Source: Meandrina meandrites
Taxonomy: Eukaryota; Cnidaria; Anthozoa; Scleractinia; Meandrinidae
Assembly (NCBI GenBank): GCA_963693305.1
Contig: OY855904.1
Location: 41,021,804 to 41,085,803, forward strand
Direction: 5' to 3'
Length of the DNA: 64,000 nucleotides
Part shown: positions 41,201-50,974 of the stretch, in pieces
How the letters are laid out: each line of letters begins with the position of its first letter
Position numbering within the stretch: the stretch's first letter is position 1
The notes under the pieces: model-generated
Told to the model about the DNA's origin: nothing
Database searches by the model: none
The model's input: only the letters and a program-made list of their open reading frames with translations
Made by a program: the position numbers and the translations under genes

Positions 41201-41970
41201 GCCCACTTAAAACACTCATTATCATTCTCATTCTTGACGTTGATGATCGCCTTTTTCATGTATAAACTACTTGGTAACTCAATATAAGAAGATGCAGACA
41301 GAGGATTGTACGGGTTAATGTTGATGTCGAGGTGTTCGACTCTGTCGAATTGCCAACCGGAACCTCTGTTATTAAAATTCTGTATCAATTCAAAGATTTT
41401 ATCTACCATATGATCGTAAATAACAGAGAGATCGGTTGACTCTGTCACAATCTCCATTTTCGATGCGAAGGAGTATACATTGATGTCGATGTTACCGGTG
41501 GCGGGATTCTCTTTGGTAAACCTTACGGTGAGAATTAACTTGACTTTGATCGATCCCTTACTCTTTATGAGATCTATAACCCTCGGTTTTACGTTATTCA
41601 TAAACGTCTTCTCATCCATGCCGTCCACTCCGTTAACTCTGAACGTTTTAAAATAACCCTTTATAGCCGTCTTGTACTCTTTAGGTGTGAAGTTATCCTC
41701 TTCGTGTGAATGGACATCCTGTATAGGTTGACCTACTTCTTCCCGCCTTCCGAATATACTGTTCACTCTCTCCTTCAGGTTCTCGACTCTCTCATTCACA
41801 GCTCTTTTGATAGGTTCAGGGATATAATTTAATAACCAACCTGTAAACCTGTTTATTACACTCTTCACGGGCGCTGCCACTGATGTGGCGAGATTCCTCA
41901 TCTGCGTTACTCTCGATGGTGTGTAAATCGGGATATTAACCTCCGGTATTGGTTGATTGTTAGAATCCAT
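38251..41970 (-). CDS. Protein-primed family-B DNA polymerase with embedded EndoVII-like motif
   Basis: 1239 aa. N-terminal ~350 residues: a basic helix region, then GSGW and SSYIELP, the part shared among Maverick-type polymerases that may include the terminal-protein function. C2H2-like zinc site C367/C370/H383/C387. Exo I D430/E432 (YADFEC). An endonuclease-VII-like zinc motif at about 530-564 (CHIC ... DHCHLTGKFRG ... NKCN). Exo II NLSGYDSHLF (579-588). Exo III SDVLLLSD (742-749). Pol A YLDANNLYGWAM (837-848). Pol B NNSVFGKT (976-983). Pol C TDTDS (1072-1076). All catalytic motifs look intact. It replicates the linear element. The start lies inside the right TIR (first residues MDSN shared with the left-end gene). 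Confidence 0.95.
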   Translation of the reverse strand: MDSNNQPIPEVNIPIYTPSRVTQMRNLATSVAAPVKSVINRFTGWLLNYIPEPIKRAVNERVENLKERVNSIFGRREEVGQPIQDVHSHEEDNFTPKEYKTAIKGYFKTFRVNGVDGMDEKTFMNNVKPRVIDLIKSKGSIKVKLILTVRFTKENPATGNIDINVYSFASKMEIVTESTDLSVIYDHMVDKIFELIQNFNNRGSGWQFDRVEHLDININPYNPLSASSYIELPSSLYMKKAIINVKNENDNECFKWAVTSAVFPQKKNAERLNKRMREDSEKFDWTGIEFPVSLKQIDKFENNNPYAINVFGYERVVYPSRISKKNEQVINLLLIADEETNHFCWIKNMSRLLSSGINNHQHKRHFCYRCLNSFHSEKSLDKHKEYCQNNEAVKIEMPIREDDEGNTFPVYIKFNHFHKKMRVPFVVYADFECFTEKIDTCQPDDGKSFTNQYQKHRPSGFSYLIKCFDDNILAPHLRHYTAESPDDNIPQLFIESLEKDIKEIYNKFKKPKKMVMTPKDRMTYKKATHCHICEEEIDKDKDKKVRDHCHLTGKFRGAAHNKCNLKFKIPKFYPVIFHNLSGYDSHLFIKNLGKSEGKIDCIPCNEEKYISFTKEIIVDKFINEEKKEVEVKRKIRFIDSFKFMAASLDNLVKNLPKESFKNITEFYEGDELKLLLRKGVFPYDWFDNFGRLSSTSLPPKEAFHSILNDSDITEEDYKHAQNVWETFNMKTMRDYHDLYLKSDVLLLSDVIENFRDVCIDNYRLDPMFYYTAPGLAWDACLKITKVELELLYDYEMLMMVEKGIRGGVSMISTRYGKANNPYMKDYDPDQPTKFISYLDANNLYGWAMCKPLPTKGFKWMKREELKNWKSMPCILEVDLTYPEKLHDLHNDYPLAPERVTVNKVEKLIPNLNDKKKYVIHHETLKLYLSLGLKITKIHRGITFEESAWLKPYIDLNTNLRAKAQNDFEKDFFKLMNNSVFGKTMENIRNRVDIRLVTRVSQAKRLTCKPNYQHHTIFSKNLAAVHMKKVSLKFDKPVYLGMSILDLSKTLMYDFHYNYIKPKYGENAKLLFTDTDSLAYEIETKDFYRDISSDVKSKFDTSNYPKDHPSGILTGVNKKVIGMFKDEASGKQIAEFVGLRAKLYSYRVEESYEEKKCKGVKKAVIKKTITFNDYKNCLFDNKPAMRKMNVIRSHLHTMYTETVNKIALSPFDDKRLIRKDNIHTFAYGYKGGSSVSDGTT

Positions 41971-42162
41971 TTAGTATTCAATTTATTCTTTTTAAGCTAA
42001 TATTTCATTTTCTCATAAATATTTGAGAGGATGATACTCATGAAAAATCAATGGAGATAAATCGAGAAAATCCTCGAGTGTGTCAAAAGTATGTTTTCCG
42101 AGAAAATCCTCGAATTCGAGGAAATTGGGAGAATGAGCCAATACCGGCAAAACATACCTACT
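41957..42162. repeat. Right terminal inverted repeat (206 bp)
   Basis: Inverse of 27486-27694, lacking three bases. It contains the PolB start codon (41968-41970) and its promoter region. Confidence 0.95.
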
Positions 42163-42167
42163 ACGGA
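42163..42167. other. Target-site duplication (right) of the Polinton-type element
   Basis: ACGGA, matching 27481-27485. The BEL pol frame resumes here. Confidence 0.85.
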
Positions 42168-43587
42168 CAAGAATGGAATCTTCAGGTGCAAAGGAAGACT
42201 CTGTAACTCGTCTCTACCGGAATCAGCCAAATTCCCAGCATGGTTGCCATGTGATCACCATATTACAAGGCTCATAATAAGAGACTGTCACCACAGGGTG
42301 ATGCATAATGGAGTAAGAGAAACACTGACGGAAATAAGATCTCGTTTCTGGCTGACCAAGGGAAGGCAAATCGTCCGAAAACAGATTTACAATTGTGTGG
42401 TGTGCAGAAGACATGAAGGAAGATCATACAAGGTCGAGCCCTCCTCAGATATGCCTGAATTCAGATTCAAAGAAGGAAGCCCCTTTGCGAGCACAGGAGT
42501 GGACTTTGCTGGACCGCTGTTTGTGAAATCGGTCTTTGGAAAGGAAATTCAAGTCACTAAAGTTTACATTTGCTTGTTCACCTGTGGAAGTACAAGGGCG
42601 ATACACATTGAGCTCACTCCAAGTCTCACAACCCAGGCATTCATTCGATGTCTTCGAAGATTTGTGGCCCGCAGAGGAATTCCAGAACTTATCATATCTG
42701 ATAATGCGAAGACATTCAAGGCAGCCGCCACTCAATTATCCAGGATCTTCAGTGACCCTGATGTCACTTCGTTTCTTTTGGAGAGGAAAATTCAGTGGAA
42801 GTTTAATCTTGAGAAGGCCCCATGGTGGGGGGGATTTTTTGAACGGATGATCAAGAGTACCAAACGCTGTCTAAAGAAAACTCTTGGAAAGGCTCGCCTG
42901 ACATATGAGGAACTCTTGACAGTCTTAATTGAAGTTGAATGTATTCTGAACTCCAGGCCATTGACCTACTTGTATCCAGATGACCTGGAGGAGCCTTTGA
43001 CACCATCTCATCTAATCAGTGGTAGACGGATGCTGTCATTACCAGATGTGACCAGAAGTGGAATAGACAACCCCAGTACCCGAGAAACAGTCACAAAGAG
43101 AGCCAGATATTTACAGAAATTAATGGATCATTTCTGGAACCGTTGGAGACGCGAGTACATTCCAACTCTCAGAGAATCTCACAAGTTGAAGTTAAATTCC
43201 ACAGGCGAGACTATGCAGATTGGTGACGTTGTCAGTATACATGATGAATCTCTTCCGCGTGCGAAATGGAGGATGGGAGTCGTGCATGAGCTCATTAAGG
43301 GAGTCGACAAGAAGACGAGAGGGGCAGTGGTGCGCATCGCTGATAAAGGAAAGATTTCCTTTCTGCGTCGTCCCCTTCAACGACTATTTCCCCTGGAAAT
43401 TCTAGATAATGTTGTGGAGGAATCGGAGAGCCAGCCTGAGGAGCACACAAGTGTACTTAATGAAAGAAACCTGGAGTCTGTCCAAGCACAACCGGACGAG
43501 ATGCCCTCGCGACCGCGGAGACGGGCCGCTCAAGCAGGAGAAGAAAGGAGGAGACTATGGACCAATGCTTACAGTCCCATTGGTTGA
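42163..43587 (+). pseudogene. BEL/Pao pol, integrase part
   Basis: Begins exactly at the Polinton junction. An HHCC zinc region (HHRVMHNG ... CVVCRR) is followed by the rve core with D in TGVDFAGPL, D in IISDNAKTF and E in WGGFFERM. The C-terminal part is of the DUF5641-like type found in BEL elements (DVVSIHDE ... RWRMGVV-like). This piece is open to its stop at 43585-43587. It is separated from the rest of pol by the 14.7-kb insertion and cannot be made as one polyprotein. Confidence 0.9.
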
Positions 43588-43737
43588 GCTGATTGGAGTA
43601 AAGACAAAGTTGCATAGAGAACAAACAATGACTCAGTTGCGGTAGATTTGAGATACCTTTATTGTAGACCTTATTCTTATTGAACAGTGAGTCAAAGACA
43701 TTAACCAATGCTTTCGGTCCATTGGTTAAGGTGGGGG
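43588..43737 (+). other. BEL 3' untranslated region with polypurine tract
   Basis: No frame. The purine-rich AAGGTGGGGG (43728-43737) lies directly before the 3' LTR and is the likely plus-strand primer. Confidence 0.65.
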
Positions 43738-43936
43738 TGTGCGGAATTCATGGGACCCCCCTCTATTGACATTGACATTTTGAGTCACGTGATCTTGTGT
43801 AAAATCACTCGTGGTTTAGTTTTTCGTTGCGTTTGTCGGACATTTTGTAATCGTGTTTAGGATCTTTGAACTCTTGTCTGGTTTAGATTCCCCTCAGCCT
43901 GTAGTTGTTAGTTTGGAACGGAATAAATTCATTACA
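43738..43936 (+). repeat. 3' LTR of BEL/Pao retrotransposon
   Basis: 199 bp, two substitutions from the 5' LTR (about 1 percent). It is followed by TACAC (43937-43941), the second copy of the 5-bp TSD. An AATAAA hexamer lies 14 bp before the end. Confidence 0.95.
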
Positions 43937-43941
43937 TACAC

Positions 43942-46250
43942 TATTCGTCTTTATCAAAGCAAAATCTGTTCTCTATAATTACTGTAGGCGAAACACGTAC
44001 TGGCTGTGACAGTTTAGAATCGTTTAGAACACAAAACATTCTCACGAGCGATCAACAACAGCAGAATTCAAAACAACGGCGCCAAAAGGAGAATGAATAA
44101 CGACACAACATGCCAAAATCACGTGGGATGATTTGCGTAACATGATTGGTTTCTCAACGGAATTCCGCTGGAGAGTTTAACTGCTGTCTCAATAATCATG
44201 CAGGCGCGGTCGCAAAGTGATCCATTAGGACTTCAACACGGTCAAAGTGTGTCATTCATTATGTATTCAGTTTTCATTTCACACATGCGCAACATAGTGA
44301 TAGAATTACCCAAGGGACGCTTGGCATTACTTAGTATCCTAGCAACTAAATGCAGGTTCGAAAAAACGAGTGATCGCTAAAAACCTGTTTTGACTCCGAT
44401 AAGATCGATCTCGCCGCTTCGCTGCTCACACGTGAATGTGCTGCTCGAAGGCAAATTGCCACACTGTATAGACTCTGCATGCTCTCAAAGAGCTTGTGGT
44501 CTCGCAAACCCCCCAAAATATTAGCGTTTTGAAAGAAGGCTTATCGTTTCAATAAAAATCTATAGACAACAAAAAACTTAATAAGTTACCGACCGGCCGT
44601 TCGCAATATAGCCATTGTGCAGTCAAGGAAAGGTATACGCATTTAAAGTTGTTTGTTAACTCGGTGAAGGTTTGTTATGATCAAACGAAAGTTTCACATA
44701 AGATGGAGGAATCTATGACAATAATATATACATGGAATGTTTTATCTTTCAGTAACGTTTACAAAATGTCCGACAGAGTTGTGATTACGCAAATGTCGGC
44801 TTCTTCTAGTTGTTTAACATTTGAGTGTGACAGCGTGTCCGGCTATCTTCACGCTTAGCTTATAATAATGAGCAGTCACGAAAAGGCACGAATTAGAAGT
44901 TTGTTCCTAACTCGCTGAACACGAATGAATGCATCAGACAAATTCGAAGATTCTGGTATTCACTCTTCGCACGTATTTGTATTTTATCGGCAACTCGCCG
45001 GTGTTACATTCACGGCGACGGTAATGTAAACAGAGCGGAAAAAGGCATTTCCTTCTTCGCCATTCAGCATTCTAGTTCAAGGCATTCTAGTTCCCTTACT
45101 ACCCTTGATTGCCATTTTCTCTCTTGCGACTTTCGGCTGCAGATAGTTTTAGCGTTGTATTATTCTTTGACTAAACGAAGAATTTGGAAACACATTCGTG
45201 AAACATCATCGCGACCGATTGTTTACACATGGGCGCCTGTATAGATTCGCCGCCAGATAAGGAAACCTCAGTGCCAGAAAGATTTTACTAACATTCCAAG
45301 ACTCTCTTCGAACGGTAGAGGTTAGATTTTCAAGTTCTTGCATTTTGGAAGTTTTCACAGGTAAACCGCAAAAAAAGTTGTGTTAACCGTCTTTCGGCCG
45401 CTTCCTTATTCTTGAGGTGCTAGATGACTTCTTGCGCCGATTCTTAAGCATGCATTAAAATGGCTTCTGCTATTCTTTGAAGCGCTTTCAAAGTAGTATC
45501 GGAAACTTACTACTAGAAATATCTTCACTGTTTGGAACGCAAAAACCGGTTTTTAAAATTAGTCCCAAGTTGAGAATCCCAATGGGACATGACGTAAAAA
45601 AGCGTTGAGCGTTACTAAGATACAAGACTCATAAATATGCACGAACCCCACTTGAGTGGGGTTCGCTGAATGACACACTTTGACCGTGTTGAAGTCGTCA
45701 TGGATCAGAATCAAGCAAGAACAAGCAAAAAGGTTTCTGTTCTTTGCGATCGCATTCTGGTGAAATTGTCGAGGTTATAAAGAAATAAATGGTGAGAATG
45801 AAACACATATCAGGTGGTCAGTTTATCTGCCAAGGTTGAAAGTCTTACTTCATTTACAGTGCAGGTGAGAAGGCAAAATGGACTCTTTGGTATAACATTC
45901 TTTAATTTGTTATCTAGCTAGGTATCTTCAAGCAAAAACATGCTTTTGTTGTGGAATAATGCTCATTTTTTACTTTTAGTGTTTGAGGTTTCTAGAAATC
46001 CTAAGAATTCCTCGGAATATTCCCAGAAAGCATAATTTTTTCGCATTAGGGAACTGGTAGATTAGTAGCGAGACTGAAATCCTGCAAAATGCCGAGTACA
46101 AAATGTTTTACATTTATTCTGATTTTATTCAAAGTTTCCTGTTATAAAATTGAAAATTAAAATTATGAACAACATGCATATGCTTAAATTTCCATAAAAT
46201 ATAATATATTTGTTCCACACCAATATCTTATGCTTAGATGGTTAGTTTCA
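43942..46250. other. Internal CACTA sequence without transposase
   Basis: Only short frames of up to 69 codons, none recognisable. A ~30-bp sequence around GACTTCAACACGGTCAAAGT (44229-44260) recurs inverted at about 45664-45694. Confidence 0.5.
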
Positions 46251-46608
46251 CACACCTTTTTTACATGGCTCAAATTGAAGTGAAAAAAATTTACAGTTGA
46301 AAATGTTTTTTTTCTTTTCACACAGTAATTTCACATGTTGAAATTAACATTCCAATTTCATATGCTGTTTCACATGGTAGTTTCACATGTAAAAATTAAC
46401 ATTTTTTTCACATGCTGTTTCACATGCCCAATTGGAGATTAAAAGGGTTGCCTTATAATTTCACACACTGGACAGTGTTTCACATACATGTGAAACTAAA
46501 GAGATTTTGATGTTATATTATTTCACATATTGTTTCACATGGCTCCTACTTTTCACACGCATTTCACACACTTTTCACACACATTTCACATGCTTGCTTC
46601 TGGTAGTG
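46250..46608. repeat. Right subterminal repeat region of the CACTA element
   Basis: At least ten TTTCACA(T/C) motifs in both orientations leading to the terminal GCTTCTGGTAGTG; the mirror of 21730-22100. Confidence 0.75.
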
Positions 46609-46761
46609 ACTTCCGGCGTAACAAAATGGTAAACTGTGCCCAGCAAGCATTCCCTCGAAGCCAGTGCCACAAAAATTGTGCTTAACGTGCCCAGTGATCC
46701 AGCCATATCGTTCCCAAATCGTGCCCTGCATTTCCTTCGTGCCCTCATCATTCGTATCATT

Positions 46762-46836
46762 GGCCGTTTTTATACTAGAGACGCGTTACCCGTCTGGACG
46801 AGCTTCGGCAAAAATTTTGTAATTCGTCCGGTTATC

Positions 46837-46867
<31 letters not shown>

Positions 46868-46947
46868 GTTACCCGTCCAGATGAGCTACTTTTCGAAATC
46901 CGTCGTTCAAGACGCGTTTCGAAAAGTAGCTCGTCAAGACGGGTAAC

Positions 46948-46978
<31 letters not shown>

Positions 46979-47053
46979 GATAACCGGACGAATTACAAAA
47001 TGTTTGCCGAAGCTCGTCCAGACGGGTAACGCGTCTCTAGTATAAAAACGGCC
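46762..47053. mobile_element. Fold-back MITE, 292 bp near-perfect palindrome
   Basis: Starts GGCCGTTTTTATACTAGAGA and ends with its inverse. The two halves pair almost completely around a centre near 46908. ATT flanks both sides as a possible 3-bp TSD (46759-46761 and 47054-47056). No coding capacity. Confidence 0.8.
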
Positions 47054-47060
47054 ATTCTTT

Positions 47061-48450
47061 AAGCTTTCCAATCGTTCCTCGTTCCTTAACGAGCGCGCTG
47101 TTTTTCCTTTCCCTCGTCGCGTGTTTTTCTCAGTACAGACAATTTTTGCAAAGCTGTTTTTTGACAAGCTTTACTTAAAATTGATAAATTGCGAACTGAC
47201 CTGCACTTTAAAATAAATCTTAACTCTATTTCTCGTTCGTGAAGAAGAAATCATTCGTAAGATTTCACCGCTGATAGGAGTTTCGTGAAGGGTAGATTTT
47301 GTCACGTGCTAAGCAACCAGTTCTGAAACGGGATCAAATTTCATCCCAGCACCTGAAAACATTGAACGCTATTCAATGGAATGATTGCTGATTTCTTTGA
47401 ATTTTCGAAACTGCAAATCGTTCGAATATCTCATTAAATGTTTGCTGTATTATTTTATGAGTTTGAAGTCAGATGTACACTGTAATTTCACTGAATCGAA
47501 GAACAAACACTGCTTTTTGTTGTTTATTTATTTAGTGTTTGAGACATCTTTGTTGGCCATCGGCGCCACTTATTTTCCAAACACATTGGGCTTTCATTTT
47601 ATTTTGAGGTGCCTAAGACGAAGTAGACCAGAAGGTTGGAAAGCAAACAAAACGAATTATGAACCTTCCTCTCCTTATGACGGGAGTCAGTCTAATTATA
47701 ACTCCATAATAATGAAAGCAATTGCAATTGTATACCGCGTGTGCAATTAACATTGGCAGGATAAAATCATTCTACTCGACTACTTTAAGGAACGACAATA
47801 GGAATGATTATGGGAACGATCATGGAACGATATGCATGGTAGCTATAGGAACGATAGGCACAATAAATGGAACCCTTGAGAGTGACGTAAGGAACGATAG
47901 GAATGGGCACGATGGGAACGAAATTGACTAAAAGCAAAGATTTTTTTTAGGTAAGTCAAAGTGACATTGCATTCGTGTTAATAATTGTTCAGCCGAAAAA
48001 AACATCAGTAAAAACTGAATTAAAAAAGTTGAAACAGTTTATGTACACTCTAGTTTTGTCTTTCCTTTTTCTCTTTATACCGTAAAGTGCTGTGTTGAAG
48101 CCAGCCGAGAAGACTCTGTTTTTCGTAGAAAATGCACTAATTTCCAATCTTCTTTTTTAAACTACCATAATTTAAATTTTACGTGAGCATCGTGGAAAAT
48201 TATTCGATTTTTGAGGTGCACATTTCTTCATAGAAGAAGTTTGCCGATTTTCATTCAATTCTGAGCTAATTTAATAAGAGAAAATCAAGCGTTTTTGATA
48301 TCATGCAAAATGTTACGCTCGTGGTCACCAACACATCGTGAAATCAAAATCCAGCCATAATTATTTCACTCTGTCTGTTGCCTACAAATAGGCCTTATCA
48401 CGGTTTTTGACACCATCTTGCAGACAGGTAGGGAACGCAGTTAGAAATAG
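47061..48450. other. Non-coding interval with GGAACGA-rich stretch
   Basis: Short GGAACGAT/TCGTTCC motifs cluster at 47785-47925 and, inverted, near 46712 and 47075-47095. A segment at 47536-47750 follows a good splice-acceptor tract (TTTATTTATTTAG) and encodes one hydrophobic helix. It could be a host exon but is not supported strongly enough for a gene call. Confidence 0.4.
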
Positions 48451-48459
48451 AGAGCTTAA

Positions 48460-48661
48460 GCACAGGCATTTTTGAGCCACGGATGGCAACCAGAAGGCTA
48501 ATGTTAAAGGTTTTGGCGAACTTTTACCTCAAAAAAATAAGTTAGAAAGCTTTCATTTTAGCACTTACAACTTGAATTTATAAAGCAAAGGCTGACAATA
48601 TGCACTAAAGACGAGAAGATGCCATTTCCAGCTGCCGTCCGTGGCTCAAAAACACCTGTGC
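48460..48661. mobile_element. MITE flanked by TTAA
   Basis: Termini begin GCACAGGCATTTTTGAGCCA and end with the diverged inverse. The tetramer TTAA flanks both sides (48456-48459, 48662-48665), as in piggyBac-type elements. 202 bp, non-coding. Confidence 0.7.
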
Positions 48662-48690
48662 TTAAGCTGTCTCATTACTGTGCTTGTATG

Positions 48691-50763
48691 CAGGGGTTTC
48701 AATAAAATTTGAAGTAGGCAGCCAGTTAGAATAAAGTAGCGGACTGCATCAACAAGGTTTGAACGGACCTTTCTCTAGCTACTTCAATTTAGTGGAAAAA
48801 GTAGCCGACTTCTGTGAGCGAAGTAGCTTACACTTTTCATTGGCTGTCGATGCTTATGAAAGTGCTGTGTATGAGAATCTGATGGTAAATAATTTTTTCA
48901 AAAATTGAATTCTGGGCAACTTATGAATTGTTAAGTAAACATACTAGGCAAAAGTTTTTATTCACCAAGTTTGAAGAATGTAGCTGGGCTGAAGCATTCA
49001 GTTACATTTGCTTATTTTTTTTCTGCAAACCCATGTCAATTTGCAGAAGAAATATAGACAAGTGTATGTAAAATTAAAACATAACTGAATGCTTTCTAGC
49101 CCTCAGCTAATTCGGCCATGTCAGTGTTCAAAAAAGTGAGAGACACGATGTCCATCTGCTCATCAGCCTTGGAATCTTGTTTCTCGTCAGTGTATAGGGC
49201 TGGCACATGACAATGCTACATAAAGCTCAGTTCCCTTTTAAGTTTTTGCAGACAAACTTCAATTTGTATTTCTGAGAGCATACAGTACGTTGAAGAGAAG
49301 CAGGGTTAAATAGCAGCATAAAAAAATAATGTTATTGTTGGGGAGGCGTTACGTTCTAATTAGCCATGTTCTAAACGAGCAGGGGACTGGGTATGAGCAT
49401 ATTTTCTCTTCGGTACAAACATTCAATATCGATTGAATTGAAAAATGTGGCACGTCATCTGAAAGAGCATCCAAAAATTAGTAAATTCACCAAATTTGAC
49501 GGTTATTGGTTTAAACCCAAAGGCATGGTACACTTAGTATGGATTGGAGGGACAGGCGTCCTCCAATCCATACTAAGCTCTCTTATTTTAAAAGTGTACA
49601 TGTACCATGCCTTTGCGTTTAAACCAATAACCATCAAATTTGGTGAATTTACTAATTTTTGGATGCTCTTTCAGATGACGTGCTCCATTTTCAATTCAAT
49701 CGATATTGAATGCTCGCACACAGAAAAAAATATTTTCGTACCCAGTCCCCTGCTCGTTTAGAACATGGCCAATGGGGACGTTACTTGTGGAATTCTATGG
49801 TACATAAACAACTTTTTGCAAAGTTAAAAAATTCTACAGAGGGCTTTCAGCACTACAAAGCTTGGTGACCACGCGTCTGTAATCATATGAGTCAACAAAA
49901 TCAGAGGACCGCGAAGCAGGAGTCCAATTTGCTTAGTCATGAGTATGATTACATACCAAACTGGACAATAGGAAGTGCTATCATCAATTTATCACAAGTA
50001 TAACAAAATTTGAGGAAAACTTTAGATCAAGTGAAGGCTTTTGAAGATTTATGATCTCTTAAAAAAAAATACCATTTTTGAAACTGAAGGTTTTAGGAAA
50101 CGTCAAGGAGTATTTTAGTCACAATACATGTAAGTAACCAAATAAAGAACGCATGCATGGGCAAAAGGCGAACTTTGTTATTGGGCACCTTGTAACTGGA
50201 CACTCTTGTTATTGGGCACTTTAGCTGCATGCGCTCCAATCTGGTTAAAAAAGGCATGCTAATTAAGAACCAATCACGTCCAAGAATTTTGTTAAAGTCA
50301 TGATTAATGTTGCAAAATACTGTATGTAAATATCATGGCACTTTACCATGAATACATGGCACTTTTTTTGTTTTAAACCTAGTGATAAGATTGTTTTGTT
50401 TTTCCTTTTCAATATTTTATGTAGTCAGTCCTAGGAATGATTTTAAACACTTTTGAACAAGGCCCTATTTCATTTTGCAATCTGGCAACTAAAAATTGTG
50501 TTTGGTGACTATTTTGTCTGCAAGATAATTAGAGCCGTTGAATAAAAAGCTGGAAAATAGAGCATGTATGGTTCTGTCAAAAATGACCTAATTCTTGGCC
50601 CAGAATGCAGGAAATGCACTCTTAGAGGCTCAGATTTTAAAAGTTTCCCGGGGGAGCATGCCCCTGGGTCCCCCTAGAGGGTCACGCTTGCGGCACGAGT
50701 AACCCCTTCGCCGCCTACTTCTCGAATTCTGCCGCCTACTTCAATTCTTATTGAAAACTCTCG
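48691..50763. mobile_element. Diverged TIR element, same family as 60960-63605
   Basis: The left end reads CAGGGGTTTCAATAA and the right end TTATTGAAAACTC. The last ~330 bp match 63290-63600 closely (for example GATTTTAAACACTTTTGAAC and CGCCGCCTACTTC). It is shorter inside than the other copy and is interrupted by a palindromic element at 49343-49784. Confidence 0.65.
49343..49784. mobile_element. Fold-back MITE, ~440 bp palindrome
   Basis: Arms of about 200 bp mirror each other around 49562 with few mismatches. Outer parts include GTTCTAAACGAGCAGGGGAC on the left and its inverse on the right. A 122-codon open frame inside is a by-product of the palindrome. Confidence 0.8.
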
Positions 50764-50974
50764 TTCTCTGGTTTGTGGTTCTCTGTTTCATGGTTCTCTG
50801 TTTCATTGTTCTCTGTTTTTCATGGCTCTCTGGTTTTCATGGTTCTTTGGTTCTTGTGGTTCTCTGGTTTTGTGCCGGTTCTCTAAACGTCATGTTCCAT
50901 TGAAAAATAATGTAACACAACACAACCATGAGAATGTCACATTTATGACAAGTTTCCTGTTATTCAGTTTGTTA

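Larger units (their letters stand above)
27486..42162. mobile_element. Polinton/Maverick-type virus-like element, 14,677 bp
   Basis: The element begins AGTAGGTATG and ends CATACCTACT. It has about 207-bp terminal inverted repeats and a 5-bp target duplication, and it sits inside the integrase coding region of a BEL element. It carries the defining Polinton set: protein-primed PolB, rve integrase, packaging ATPase and a candidate jelly-roll capsid protein. About a dozen small genes accompany them, several with membrane segments. Two genes run rightward at the left end, a long block runs leftward (28461-37282), the integrase runs rightward and PolB leftward. No adenain-type protease is seen. 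The core frames are open; the only clear break is in a small nuclease gene (34437-34804). An adintovirus-like or related virus lineage is an equally good description. Confidence 0.95.
21730..46608. mobile_element. Giant CACTA (EnSpm-like) element hosting nested insertions
   Basis: The left end starts CACTACCAGAAGC and the right end is its inverse, GCTTCTGGTAGTG. The same trinucleotide ACT flanks both sides (21727-21729 and 46609-46611), matching the 3-bp TSD typical of CACTA elements. Both subterminal regions are packed with TTTCACATG/CATGTGAAA motifs in both orientations, another hallmark of the superfamily. The span is 24.9 kb. Without the inner BEL element and one copy of its TSD, about 4.0 kb of CACTA sequence remains. 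I find no transposase frame in that remainder, so this is a non-autonomous copy. The alternative, two unrelated ends, is weakened by the matching TSD. Confidence 0.75.

Noticed and set aside
42048..42230. Short minus-strand frame across the right TIR junction
   Set aside because: Chance frame through the TIR and BEL integrase antisense.
49393..49761. 122-codon frame
   Set aside because: It spans the arms of a palindromic MITE, and the sequence is explained by the inverted repeat.
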